Positions 57,608-64,000 of a stretch of 64,000 nt of DNA are shown here, piece by piece (position 1 is the first letter of the stretch; every line of letters starts with the position of its first letter). The notes beneath the pieces are model-generated. The model searched no databases. It saw nothing but the letters and a program-made list of their open reading frames with translations, and was not told where the DNA came from. The position numbers and the translations under genes were made by a program. The DNA is from Streptomyces sp. PH10-H1. Lineage in GTDB: Bacteria > Actinomycetota > Actinomycetes > Streptomycetales > Streptomycetaceae. Where the stretch lies: NCBI RefSeq assembly GCF_030063355.1, contig NZ_JASISZ010000014.1, positions 18,004-82,003 of the forward strand. Reading direction: 5' to 3'.

Positions 57608-58387
57608 TCAGCCGAGCAGCGCCTCGTACCGCCGGTTGCTAGGCCGGGCCCCATCGGCGCCGACGACGGCCTCCCACTGTCTGCACACGCCCGTCACGAG
57701 CGCGGCCACCGCGGCCGGGTCGGCGCCCTTCCACGCGGGGAACTGGTCGGCCCAGCCACGCGCGTACCCGGCGCTGCAGTCGGCTTCCATCAGCCGGACC
57801 GCTGTGAACGCGACATCCACCCACGCGGGCCCGGCGGCGGGCATCGCCCAGTCGATCAGGTGCGCGCGGGTGGGGGTGATCAGCAGGTTGTGCGGGTTGG
57901 TGTCCGTGTGCAGCAGCGCGTCGCCGTCGAGGAGGCGCAGCTGCTCGGGGGACACGTGGCCGGCGTACCGGTCCGCGAACCGTGGCACACCCGCGGGCGC
58001 CGCGATCCCTACGGCGGTCTGCAGCGCCTCGGCGACCAGCGGCAGATCCGGGGACCCGGCCGCCAGGTCAGCGTGCCGTCCGTCCACGTACTCGAAGCCC
58101 AGCAGGTCCCAGCCGGCGACGGTCACCTGCCACAGCAGCCGCGGGCCGACGGTGAGCACCGCGGCGTTGACGGCTGCCTCCATGCGCTGCCCCGCCCGCT
58201 CCTCGGACCGGTCGACGGGTACGCCCTTGACGAACGTGCGCCCGGCCGCCGAGGTGAGGACCATCGCGGTGTGGCAGGTCAGACCGTCCGCGACCGGGGC
58301 GAAGCCCGTCACGGTCCCGGTCTCCGCCGTCACGGCGGTACGTACAGCAGCGGGCAGGTCCAACCATCCGGTTCTGGTCACGCTCAC
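57608..58387 (-). CDS. Aminoglycoside phosphotransferase (APH) family protein
   Basis: The 259-residue product has the kinase-like core: ADGLTCHTAMVLTSAAGRTFVKGVP (ATP-binding lysine), LLGFEYVDGRHADL, the catalytic loop LLHTDTNPHNLLI (HxDxxxxN) and the metal site LIDWAMPAAGPAWVD. APH-fold enzymes phosphorylate small molecules. In mobile elements they may confer resistance or act in other pathways. The GTG at 58387 is preferred over 58381. Confidence 0.87.
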   Translation of the reverse strand: MSVTRTGWLDLPAAVRTAVTAETGTVTGFAPVADGLTCHTAMVLTSAAGRTFVKGVPVDRSEERAGQRMEAAVNAAVLTVGPRLLWQVTVAGWDLLGFEYVDGRHADLAAGSPDLPLVAEALQTAVGIAAPAGVPRFADRYAGHVSPEQLRLLDGDALLHTDTNPHNLLITPTRAHLIDWAMPAAGPAWVDVAFTAVRLMEADCSAGYARGWADQFPAWKGADPAAVAALVTGVCRQWEAVVGADGARPSNRRYEALLG

Positions 58388-58442
58388 CAGCGTCCCGGCC
58401 CGGCAGGGGCGCACGCAAGGCCCCCGCCGGACTGCTCGCGGA

Positions 58443-58583
58443 CTACTGCGTGGCGCCGCACTTCCGGCAGCGGTTCGCGCCGCTCCACTGCACCCACTCG
58501 TGGTCGCAGTCGTCGCGGGCGATCCGGTCCTGGTCGATCTCGCCGATGGTGATCGTCGGGCGGTCCATCGTTGCGGTGCTCAT
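58443..58583 (-). CDS. Small zinc-ribbon protein
   Basis: The 46-residue product starts MSTATMDRPTITIGEIDQDR and ends HEWVQWSGANRCRKCGATQ, with CRKC and an upstream DDCDHEW giving a potential zinc site. AAGGAGG precedes the ATG. Function unknown. Confidence 0.6.
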   Translation of the reverse strand: MSTATMDRPTITIGEIDQDRIARDDCDHEWVQWSGANRCRKCGATQ

Positions 58584-58645
58584 GGCGCCTCCTTGGGTCG
58601 TACCGGCCCGGGGTCGGTCCCGGGGCCGTCGTGCGGCGGTGGCGG

Positions 58646-58792
58646 TCAGTCCGCGGCCGTCATGCGGCGGTCGTACTGGTCGCACTCGCAGTCGCAGTTG
58701 TGGGACCGAAAGCACGGGCAGTCATCGCAGCAGTAGTGACCGCCGCACTCGGTGCACCGCGAGCCGTTGCAGTCCTCACACGCGTCATCCAT
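58646..58792 (-). CDS. 48-residue cysteine-rich protein
   Basis: The product has eleven cysteines in 48 residues (CEDCNGSRCTECGGHYCCDDCPCF and then CDCECD spacing). It starts at ATG 58792 and overlaps the upstream gene by 8 nt, consistent with coupled translation. The density suggests a metal-binding (metallothionein- or zinc-knuckle-like) peptide. Confidence 0.6.
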   Translation of the reverse strand: MDDACEDCNGSRCTECGGHYCCDDCPCFRSHNCDCECDQYDRRMTAAD

Positions 58793-59198
58793 GGGTCTCC
58801 GCCTTAAGGATCTGCTGCGCGGCCTGAAAGGCGGCGATGGTCATTGGGTGGTGCATGACCCGCGTCTTCCCGTCCAGGTCCGGGTGCCGGTCGTTCTGCC
58901 GGTCGCACGCCTCCGCGTCATCGGCTGCCGCCCGCAGGACTGTGGCGAACGCCCGCCCCACGCCCGGGTGCATCCCAGCGATGTACAGGGCGGTATACGG
59001 CGGGATCTGCTGCCCGTCGAATGTGCGGGCGACGACGTAAGGGACGCCGATGTTGCTGATCGTTTGTGGGTAGGGCCGTGTCTCTTCGTTGTCGATGTAC
59101 CAAGGCCCCCGGTTGTCACCGAGCGCCGCCACTCGATCGTCCAACACATCAGCAGCACGGCGCAGGAACGCGGCAGGGGACTCGGCGGGCGCGGTCAC
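58785..59198 (-). CDS. Hypothetical protein
   Basis: The 137-residue product has AESPAAFLRRAADVLDDRVAALGDNRGPWYIDNEE, a beta-rich middle (IGVPYVVARTFDGQQ) and PYTALYIAGMHPGVGRAFATVLRAAADDAEAC. It is encoded in a tightly packed minus-strand run. The GTG at 59198 overlaps the upstream stop by 4 nt. Function unknown. Confidence 0.6.
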   Translation of the reverse strand: MTAPAESPAAFLRRAADVLDDRVAALGDNRGPWYIDNEETRPYPQTISNIGVPYVVARTFDGQQIPPYTALYIAGMHPGVGRAFATVLRAAADDAEACDRQNDRHPDLDGKTRVMHHPMTIAAFQAAQQILKAETHG

Positions 59199-59605
59199 GA
59201 TGCCGCCCCGGCCCCGTCGTCCTGCCCGAGAGCGGTGGTGCGCTCGAACGCCACCCCAACCCCCGCCCTGTAGCCGCTCTTCCAGGCGTCGCTCGCCTTC
59301 GGGTCCGGTTCGCCCATCAGCGCGGTCAGCAGGGACTGCCGCAGCCCGAGCAGTACCTCGGTGCGAGCGGCGGCGACCTGAGCGGCCAGCCGGTCGCGGT
59401 CGGCCTCCATCTCCTCGGCCTTCGCCTTCCACGTCTCCCGCCCCGCCTCCAGCTGCTCCACGTACCGGTCGCGGACAACCCCGACGTCCTTGGCGAGGGA
59501 CTCGGCGATCAAGCGGCGCCGCTCCGGGTTGTCGATGACCATCTGGAGGGTGGCGTCCAGGATGTCCGCCCACCGGGTGTGCAGGATGTCGACGGGGGCG
59601 GTCAT
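59195..59605 (-). CDS. Coiled-coil hypothetical protein
   Basis: The 136-residue product has a helical coiled-coil centre (VEQLEAGRETWKAKAEEMEADRDRLAAQVAAARTEVLLGLRQ) and a C-terminal KSGYRAGVGVAFERTTAL. The ATG at 59605 is linked to the preceding gene by ATGA overlap. Function unknown. Confidence 0.6.
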   Translation of the reverse strand: MTAPVDILHTRWADILDATLQMVIDNPERRRLIAESLAKDVGVVRDRYVEQLEAGRETWKAKAEEMEADRDRLAAQVAAARTEVLLGLRQSLLTALMGEPDPKASDAWKSGYRAGVGVAFERTTALGQDDGAGAAS

Positions 59606-59901
59606 GACGCCTCCCCGCGCGGTGCCACGGTCCACCCGAAGGGCAGATCCTCCCCGTGGGGGCCGGGCGTGAACGCGGGCACGTACCGCAGCAGGTACCC
59701 CTCGCCGTCCTCACGCCGCCCGCCGCCGTGGATCACACCGCCGGTGTCCAGCGTGGCGACGGGCTTCGCGCCGAACTGATCGCACAGGGCGGTGATCGGG
59801 TTGAGCCCGTACTCCTCCAGCCGGTTCAGCGCATCGGCCACGTCCTGCCAGAGGGCGGACTCGATCGCGTCGTACATGCGGGTGTCGAGCTCGGTCTTCA
59901 T
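59602..59901 (-). CDS. Hypothetical protein
   Basis: The 99-residue product starts MKTELDTRMYDAIESALWQDVADALNRLEEYGLNPITALCDQ and ends with a beta-rich domain (YLLRYVPAFTPGPHG). It is coupled by 4-nt overlap at both ends. Function unknown. Confidence 0.6.
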   Translation of the reverse strand: MKTELDTRMYDAIESALWQDVADALNRLEEYGLNPITALCDQFGAKPVATLDTGGVIHGGGRREDGEGYLLRYVPAFTPGPHGEDLPFGWTVAPRGEAS

Positions 59902-60194
59902 GACGCCTCCCGCTGCATGGGCCAGCCGGGGGCCGCCCGCATGCGCTCCACGTCGATGTCGATGAAGCCCAGCTCCAGCAGGTGGAGCAGTACCTCGGTG
60001 ACCTGCATGCGGGTGATGTTCGCGCCGGTCTGACCCGGGCTGCTGTACGGCCCGTCGTCACCGAACGTCCAGTCGTCGGCGGCGGGCAGGCCGACCCGAA
60101 GGAGCTGAGAGAACGGGCTGCCGTCGGAAGTGTCCACGGGGATGCGGGGGAATGGGTCAAGCGTGCGTGCGGGAAGCGGCGGCTTGTGAGTCAC
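59898..60194 (-). CDS. Hypothetical protein
   Basis: The 98-residue product has VDTSDGSPFSQLLRVGLPAADDW, GQTGANITRMQVTEVLLHLLELGFIDIDVERM and a short tail, with a helix-turn-helix-like segment. It begins the 59898-58646 run of overlapping genes. Confidence 0.58.
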   Translation of the reverse strand: MTHKPPLPARTLDPFPRIPVDTSDGSPFSQLLRVGLPAADDWTFGDDGPYSSPGQTGANITRMQVTEVLLHLLELGFIDIDVERMRAAPGWPMQREAS

Positions 60195-60315
60195 GGTTTC
60201 TCCCAGTTTGTGTACATCCAGTATCCCGCGAACTGGCCTTGATCGGAACCCTGTTGACGGGATCCGGGGTGGGGAACGTGCAGGTCGGAGCAGGTGTGAT
60301 GGGGGTCACCGGGGG

Positions 60316-60513
60316 CTACGCGCGCCGGGTGTGCGCCAGGACGGTCACGCACCGCTTGACCTTGCCGACGCGGTAGTTCCAGCCCCGCACCGTCCCCGTA
60401 CTGGTCCGCCAGAAACCCATGTGCGAACCCGGTGCATCGCCGTAGAAGGCGGCCACCCGGAACCACCGGCCGCGCACGGTCACACTGCGGTTGATCAACG
60501 TCCGCTGCTCCAT
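60316..60513 (-). CDS. Small beta-rich protein
   Basis: The 65-residue product contains TLINRSVTVRGRWFRVAAFYGD, GFWRTSTGTVRGWNYRVGKVKRCVTVLA. GGGAGAG lies 5 nt before the ATG at 60513. It could be an OB- or SH3-like nucleic-acid-binding protein; unproven. Confidence 0.6.
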   Translation of the reverse strand: MEQRTLINRSVTVRGRWFRVAAFYGDAPGSHMGFWRTSTGTVRGWNYRVGKVKRCVTVLAHTRRA

Positions 60514-60563
60514 GATCTCTCCCTCGTCGAATCGAACGGCGCCAGCAGTGAAGCCAGCGTGGG

Positions 60564-61409
60564 TCAGCCGACTGAGCGCAGCGGAAGGCGGATCAGCCAC
60601 TGCGGCACGCCGGACTTGGTCAACGCGTAGTGCCGGACGGCGTACATCATCGACAGCTCATCAATGACCCGGGACGCCCCGACCTCGGCGATGCGCTCCG
60701 GATGCTGGCCTCGCTCCACCTGGCTGATGGCCGCGTTGCGGTACTTCCGGTAGACCGCCGGACGCTTCCGTTCGAACTTCAGCAGGCGATCACGGAGGTA
60801 CGTCTGGTCTGTCTGGCGGACGCCTTCGTAGCGCACCTCCATCGCGGCCTCGAACTCGGCGGCGAGATCTTGCTTGCCCGCGTGCTGGCCCTCGCGAGCG
60901 GAGGCGAGCGAGGAGGAGTATTGCAAGCCGCCCTCTTCATCGGCCGTCTTGTCTTCAGTGTTTCCTTCCGTGTTGTACGTACTTAGCGACTGACTGGCCG
61001 AGTACGGGTCGACCGACGACTGGTTGCCCGAGTACCGGTCCACCGCGCGCGGCAAAGCCGTACTCGGTGCGTACCGGGCGATGGACTCGGGATTCGCGGA
61101 CACGTAGGTCTTGGTCGACCAGCGACCGGACTCTTTGTCGTGGCTCTTGTCGTGCACGACGAAGCCCTCCCGTTCCAGCTCGCGCATCGCGGCCTGAAGG
61201 GACTCCCGGCCTTCCAGCGGGACGCCGGTCTCCCTGCGTGCCTTCGCGTTCCAGGCTGCGATCTTCGCGATCGTGATGTCGTTGGGCGACGGGTAGCTGA
61301 GGAGAAGCATCAACAGTCCGCGGGCCCGCACGGTCAGGCGCAGGGTGCGCAGGATGGCGTTGCTCGCCCCGGTCCAGCCGCCTTCCGGAAGCTCGTAGAC
61401 GACTATCAC
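60564..61409 (-). CDS. Winged-helix replication-like protein
   Basis: The 281-residue product has LRTLRLTVRARGLLMLLLSYPSPNDITIAKIAAWNAKARRETGVPLEGRESLQAAMRELEREGFVVHDK, a winged-helix domain as in phage and plasmid replication proteins. A Ser/Thr-rich linker and a helical C-terminus (DLAAEFEAAMEVRYEGVRQTDQTYLRDRLLKFERKRPAVYRKYRNAAISQVERG) follow. The GTG at 61409 is the best start. It may be the initiator of a second, plasmid-type replicon. Confidence 0.62.
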   Translation of the reverse strand: MIVVYELPEGGWTGASNAILRTLRLTVRARGLLMLLLSYPSPNDITIAKIAAWNAKARRETGVPLEGRESLQAAMRELEREGFVVHDKSHDKESGRWSTKTYVSANPESIARYAPSTALPRAVDRYSGNQSSVDPYSASQSLSTYNTEGNTEDKTADEEGGLQYSSSLASAREGQHAGKQDLAAEFEAAMEVRYEGVRQTDQTYLRDRLLKFERKRPAVYRKYRNAAISQVERGQHPERIAEVGASRVIDELSMMYAVRHYALTKSGVPQWLIRLPLRSVG

Positions 61410-61532
61410 CTTGCAGCCCCCGCGCACTGGCAGCGGCGGGAGTGGATCTGTACAGTCGACAATGCGACCTACCTTCGTGGTGGAGGTGTTGCAAGACCTG
61501 AGAATCCGAGGGCTGGAACCCTCTGATTCATC

Positions 61533-61567
61533 AACGGCCGGCGGGATCTCTACATCCCCCGGCCGTT
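61533..61567. terminator. Hairpin between minus-strand units
   Basis: Arms 61533-61547 and 61554-61567 (AACGGCCGG...CCGGCCGTT ends) pair over about 14 bp with one bulge, 12 nt beyond the stop of the gene at 61579. The 169-nt gap otherwise holds no gene. Confidence 0.7.
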
Positions 61568-61578
61568 CGCATGTCTTG

Positions 61579-61857
61579 TCACGATTGGGGTGCGATGTAG
61601 CCCTCGCGTTCCAGCTCCGCGAAGTAGCCCCGGATGACGTCGACATCTTCCGTGCCGCCCCGCTCCGCGAGCGATTCCGGGGTGACATCCCACTGCACGT
61701 CGCGTGTCAATGCCTCAGCGAGCAGGCCGCGCGCACCGAATGTCAGCCGGGTGTCCCGCGCCCACTCCGCCAACATGACCGGTTCGGGCTCGGAGCGGAC
61801 GACCACGATCGGCGCGTCCCACGGGAAGTCATCGTCGTCGAGCGGTTCGGCGGTCAC
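61579..61857 (-). CDS. Small winged-helix protein
   Basis: The 92-residue product has LAEWARDTRLTFGARGLLAEALTRDVQWDVTPESLAERGGTEDVDVIRGYFAELEREGYI, a winged-helix layout resembling the N-terminal part of the protein at 61409. The GTG overlaps the upstream stop by 4 nt. DNA-binding accessory of the second replicon-like module. Confidence 0.65.
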   Translation of the reverse strand: MTAEPLDDDDFPWDAPIVVVRSEPEPVMLAEWARDTRLTFGARGLLAEALTRDVQWDVTPESLAERGGTEDVDVIRGYFAELEREGYIAPQS

Positions 61858-62438
61858 GACTGCTCGCCGAGCACGTTGCGCTTCGCCTCAGCGACCCTCT
61901 CCGCCCCGTCCTCCCAGCGTTCCGCAACGCCGTCGATGAACTGGCCCAGCGCGGCGTGCACGGCGATGGCCTGCTCCAGGGAGAGGTGCGGGCTGTTCCT
62001 GTCGGACACGGGGCTGTCGTCGATGAACAGCCAGACGTGCGGGCCCTCGGCGGCCGACGACTCCTGGACGCGCACCGTGTGCCCGTAGCTCGTCGGGATC
62101 GGCTGGCCGCCATAGATCAGGAAGCCTCGGTCGCTCACAGGGGCGGGGTCGGAGATCTTCGGGGCTTGCTCGGTAGTCACGGGCTCTCCTTCGGTGGCGG
62201 TCTCTCGGTCGGTGCGTGGACGCCGCCCGGGTCGCTTGGGGTTCGCGGCAACAAAGGCGTCCACCTCGTCCTCACGGAACCTCAGGCGCGTGCTGCCCCC
62301 TTGCTCTGGGGCGGGCTGCGGGAAGGTGCCGCGCTGGCGGTAGGCGTGGATTGTCTGGCGGCTGATCCCGTGCTTCTCGACGATCTCCGGGACGGTCAAC
62401 AGCCGTGGGCTCCCCTCGCGCTTGGGGTTTTCGGACAC
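61854..62438 (-). CDS. AlpA/MerR-like DNA-binding protein (regulator or excisionase)
   Basis: The 194-residue product has LLTVPEIVEKHGISRQTIHAYRQRGTFPQPAPEQGGSTRLRFREDEVDAFVAANPKR, an AlpA/excisionase-type winged helix. A variable C-terminal domain with FLIYGGQPIPTSYGHTVRV follows. A 26-nt palindrome lies 16 nt before the GTG at 62438. The pair looks like an autoregulated control gene of the minus-strand block. Confidence 0.72.
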   Translation of the reverse strand: MSENPKREGSPRLLTVPEIVEKHGISRQTIHAYRQRGTFPQPAPEQGGSTRLRFREDEVDAFVAANPKRPGRRPRTDRETATEGEPVTTEQAPKISDPAPVSDRGFLIYGGQPIPTSYGHTVRVQESSAAEGPHVWLFIDDSPVSDRNSPHLSLEQAIAVHAALGQFIDGVAERWEDGAERVAEAKRNVLGEQS

Positions 62439-62453
62439 GCCCACATCCTCTCC

Positions 62454-62479
62454 GATTGCTTGACAATTGTAAAGCAATC
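62454..62479. promoter_or_regulatory. 26-nt nested palindrome in the divergent promoter region
   Basis: GATTGCTT-G-ACAATTGT-A-AAGCAATC is symmetrical at 12 of 13 positions per half and AT-rich. On the plus strand it contains a consensus-like -35 TTGACA (62460-62465); on the minus strand it contains TACAAT, a good -10. It therefore overlaps divergent promoters and should be an operator. Confidence 0.75.
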
Positions 62480-62506
62480 CATCAGTCTTGAACCTGCACA
62501 ACGAAA

Positions 62507-62544
62507 GGCCCCGACCGGAGTTGCCACTCCATTTGGCCGGGGCC
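62507..62544. terminator. Hairpin or attenuator in the plus-strand leader
   Basis: GGCCCCGACC (62507-62516) pairs at 9 of 10 positions with GGCCGGGGCC (62535-62544). An inner GGAG/CTCC pair lies at 62517-62530. It sits between the palindrome and the first plus-strand start, so attenuation is possible. Confidence 0.6.
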
Positions 62545-62583
62545 AGATCAGCCCGAAGCCGCTAAGCCCACCGGGAGATCCGA

Positions 62584-62760
62584 ATGGACCGTACCGCGCA
62601 CACCATCAAGCAGCCCAGTACCCGCGCAGCTCACCCCCGTACCGCCGTGCCCACCCCGGCGTGCATGCCCACCCGCCGCCGCCCCGTGGCGACCCTGACC
62701 CCGGAAGCCCGCGACGCCCTGCACCGGCTCGAGACGACGATCGCCGGGTGGGAACGGTGA
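62584..62760 (+). CDS. Small hypothetical protein
   Basis: The 58-residue product starts MDRTAHTIKQPSTRAAHP and ends TLTPEARDALHRLETTIAGW. GGGAGA precedes the ATG. It opens the rightward operon. Function unknown. Confidence 0.5.
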   Translation: MDRTAHTIKQPSTRAAHPRTAVPTPACMPTRRRPVATLTPEARDALHRLETTIAGWER

Positions 62761-62927
62761 CCGCCCGCACCGCAGCCGACGAGGCCGCCCACACCGCCGC
62801 GTCGCACGTCCGCAGCCAAGCCGACGAGGCGCTGCACCGCGCCATCGCCCGGCCCGCAGACCGCGCGCAGCCACTCCCGACCGAGACCGCCGCCCGCCGC
62901 CGCGCCATGCAGCTCCGGAACCTGTGA
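62757..62927 (+). CDS. Small hypothetical protein
   Basis: The 56-residue product is Ala-rich and helical (ADEAAHTAASHVRSQADEAL). The GTG overlaps the preceding stop by 4 nt and its stop is coupled to the next ATG. Confidence 0.5.
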   Translation: MTARTAADEAAHTAASHVRSQADEALHRAIARPADRAQPLPTETAARRRAMQLRNL

Positions 62928-63013
62928 TGGCCGCCGAAGACCTCGCCGACTACGAGCGGGAACAACGCGGCGCACACCCCGCACCCGTTCGCGGCGGCGA
63001 GCACACCCCCTGA
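62927..63013 (+). CDS. 28-residue peptide
   Basis: MAAEDLADYEREQRGAHP continues to a stop at 63011-63013; the ATG shares a base with the upstream TGA. Coupling is the only support. Confidence 0.35.
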   Translation: MAAEDLADYEREQRGAHPAPVRGGEHTP

Positions 63014-63016
63014 CCG

Positions 63017-63112
63017 CCGGGCGTCGGCGACAACGGTTCCCCCCGGCCGGCGCCCGGCGCCCCGCCCCCCAGACCGCCGGCCTGCCAGACACCGGGATGC
63101 CCGGCAGGCCGG
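63017..63112. terminator. Two hairpins before the spread-gene region
   Basis: CCGGGCGTCGGC (63017-63028) pairs at 11 of 12 positions with 63046-63057. CCGGCCTGCC (63077-63086) pairs perfectly with GGCAGGCCGG (63103-63112). The 130-nt gap holds these and no gene. Confidence 0.62.
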
Positions 63113-63143
63113 TGCGCCACCAGCCGATCCGAAGGAGCACCCG

Positions 63144-63365
63144 ATGGGCCTGTTCAGCCCCAAGTACCCGCCCGGCGCCTCGCCCGAGGACGTGCGCAAA
63201 GCGGACGCCAACAGGGAGACCGAAGCGCAACACGCCGAGTACATGGCCAAGGTCCGGGCCGACGACAAGGCCCGCGCGGCGATAACGGCCGCCCGCGACG
63301 CCCGCATCCAAGCAGCACGGGACAGGTGCCGGTACCGCAACCACGGCACCTGCATCAGCCACTGA
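63144..63365 (+). CDS. Small hypothetical protein of the spread region
   Basis: The 73-residue product starts MGLFSPKYPPGASPEDVRKAD and is helical and basic afterward (ADDKARAAITAARDARIQAARDRCRYRNHGTC). AAGGAG lies 7 nt before the ATG. The KYPPGASPEDV start is one I associate with small genes beside spd/tra genes of Streptomyces conjugative elements. Confidence 0.62.
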   Translation: MGLFSPKYPPGASPEDVRKADANRETEAQHAEYMAKVRADDKARAAITAARDARIQAARDRCRYRNHGTCISH

Positions 63366-63394
63366 CACACCCGCACCGACCCGAAAGGACTCCG

Positions 63395-64000
63395 ATGTCC
63401 AGCCCCGATGACCGCCGCCGCGAACGCCTCCAGCGTGCCCTCGTCGGGATAGTCGCGGCCGGCGCGGTCACCATCGCCGGGATCGGATTCGCCGGGTCGT
63501 ACTCCGCCGTCCGCGACCTGGCCTTCGCGAAGGGCTTCGGCTGGTTCGCGCAGGTGTTCCCGATCGGCGTGGACGCCGGGATCGTCGTGCTGTTGGCTTT
63601 GGATCTGCTGCTGACGTGGATGCGGATCCCGTTCCCGCTGCTGCGCCAGACCGCGTGGCTCCTCACCGCGGCCACCATCGCGTTCAACGCCGCGCTCGCC
63701 TGGCCCGACCCGATCGGGGTCGGCATGCACGGCATCATCCCCGTGCTGTTCGTCGTCTGCGTCGAAGCGGGCAGGCACGCTGTGGGCCGGATCGCGGACA
63801 TCACCGCTGACAAGGCGATGGACGGCATCCGGATCAGCCGGTGGTTCCTCGCCCCTGTCCCCACGTTCCGGCTGTGGCGGCGTATGAAGCTGTGGGAGAT
63901 CCGCTCCTACGACACCGTCGTCCGCATGGAGCAGGACCGCATCGTGTACGCCGCGGGACTGCGTGCCGAGTACGGGTGGCAGTGGCGGCGGAAGGCTCCG
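63395..64000 (+). CDS. SpdB2-like DUF2637 membrane protein (3' end outside the window)
   Basis: At least 202 residues are visible, with four or five transmembrane segments (ALVGIVAAGAVTIAGIGFAGSY, FGWFAQVFPIGVDAGIVVLLALDLLLTW, TAWLLTAATIAFNAALAW, GMHGIIPVLFVVCVEAG). They are followed by RISRWFLAPVPTFRLWRRMKLWE, typical of SpdB2/DUF2637 proteins that help plasmids and AICEs spread between hyphal compartments. AAAGGA precedes the ATG. TraB and other transfer genes would be expected to the right. Confidence 0.8.
   Translation, partial: MSSPDDRRRERLQRALVGIVAAGAVTIAGIGFAGSYSAVRDLAFAKGFGWFAQVFPIGVDAGIVVLLALDLLLTWMRIPFPLLRQTAWLLTAATIAFNAALAWPDPIGVGMHGIIPVLFVVCVEAGRHAVGRIADITADKAMDGIRISRWFLAPVPTFRLWRRMKLWEIRSYDTVVRMEQDRIVYAAGLRAEYGWQWRRKAP

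Larger units (their letters stand above)
20414..64000. mobile_element. Integrated mobile element (left end and 43.6 kb; right end outside the window)
   Basis: From the integrase rightward the gene style changes. There are tens of 40-300-residue genes overlapping by 4 nt, Xre and ribbon-helix-helix regulators, phage-type recombination and DnaC/DnaB replication genes, methyltransferases and HNH and PD-(D/E)XK nucleases. An SpdB2-like gene lies at the right edge. No terminase, capsid, portal, tail or lysis gene is recognised. The element may be a prophage with late genes beyond 64000, a phage-plasmid, or a composite with an AICE-like module at 56998-64000. Confidence 0.8.

Noticed and set aside
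56998..58552. Long plus-strand frames opposite the HATPase-like and APH genes
   Set aside because: The minus-strand APH protein has the HxDxxxxN and DW kinase motifs. The opposite frames have none.
61956..62756. Plus-strand frame overlapping the AlpA/MerR-like gene
   Set aside because: It is antisense to a recognisable winged-helix protein. Only its last part, from the GTG at 62757, is kept as a separate small gene.

Overview
The window is very GC-rich and reads as the chromosome of a Streptomyces-type actinomycete carrying an integrated mobile element. The evidence for the host is strong GC bias at third codon positions, frequent GTG starts, the MurT/GatD pair, Zur-type control of zinc-free ribosomal protein paralogues, DUF1707, CtaG and PfkA homologues, and several secreted or lectin-like proteins. 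The left 20.3 kb is ordinary chromosome; everything from the integrase at 20414 to the right edge at 64000 looks acquired.

Chromosomal part (1-20396). A zinc-starvation ribosomal pair (rpmG, rpmE2) sits behind a near-perfect Zur palindrome. It is followed by a ricin-type lectin, a LacI regulator with a palindromic operator, a Mut7-C RNase-like protein, a secreted multidomain carbohydrate-binding protein, a SAM methyltransferase, a DUF1772 membrane protein, a YbaK-cupin fusion and a PARG-like macrodomain protein divergent from a DUF1707 protein. Next come an NAD-dependent epimerase, a PlsC acyltransferase, a conserved unknown, a CtaG homologue, pfkA, gatD and murT (lipid II amidation), peptide deformylase, and a TetR regulator divergent from an acyl-CoA dehydrogenase. 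Decayed fragments lie at 826-1056 and 6541-6663.

Mobile element, early region (20414-about 50000). A tyrosine integrase points into the host terminator at 20359-20396. Divergent Xre-type regulators form a control switch, followed by a long plus-strand run of small genes that mostly overlap by 4 nt (ATGA/GTGA). Recognisable functions include a BRO/ORF6N-like regulator, two beta-class DNA methyltransferases, a DEDDh exonuclease, a RecE-like exonuclease with a putative annealing partner, ASCH and SLOG proteins, a lone HicA-like protein, and a TcmP / HNH / ParB-three-Cys module. Behind a minus-strand ribbon-helix-helix gene and a structured leader lies a phage-like replication module: an O-like initiator containing iterons, a DnaC-like loader and a DnaB-like helicase. 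A PD-(D/E)XK protein, Nudix and nucleotide-metabolism-like proteins follow.

Mobile element, middle and right (50000-64000). A second ribbon-helix-helix gene faces a cluster of four repeated operator-like sites. Beyond it lie many small unknown genes separated by hairpins, a solo DUF262 protein and a Thg1-like 3'-5' nucleotidyltransferase. After a convergent terminator (56943-56974) a minus-strand block runs from an AlpA/MerR-like regulator at 62438 down to 56998. It includes a winged-helix replication-like protein, an aminoglycoside-phosphotransferase-like kinase and an HATPase/anti-sigma-like protein. The divergent plus-strand operon ends in a truncated SpdB2/DUF2637-like membrane protein, typical of conjugative actinomycete elements.

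No capsid, portal, tail, lysis or terminase gene is seen in 43.6 kb of element. It is therefore either a large prophage whose late genes lie beyond the window, or a hybrid of phage-type replication with plasmid/AICE-type spread functions. All functions are read from the sequence and remembered family motifs; no searches were run.
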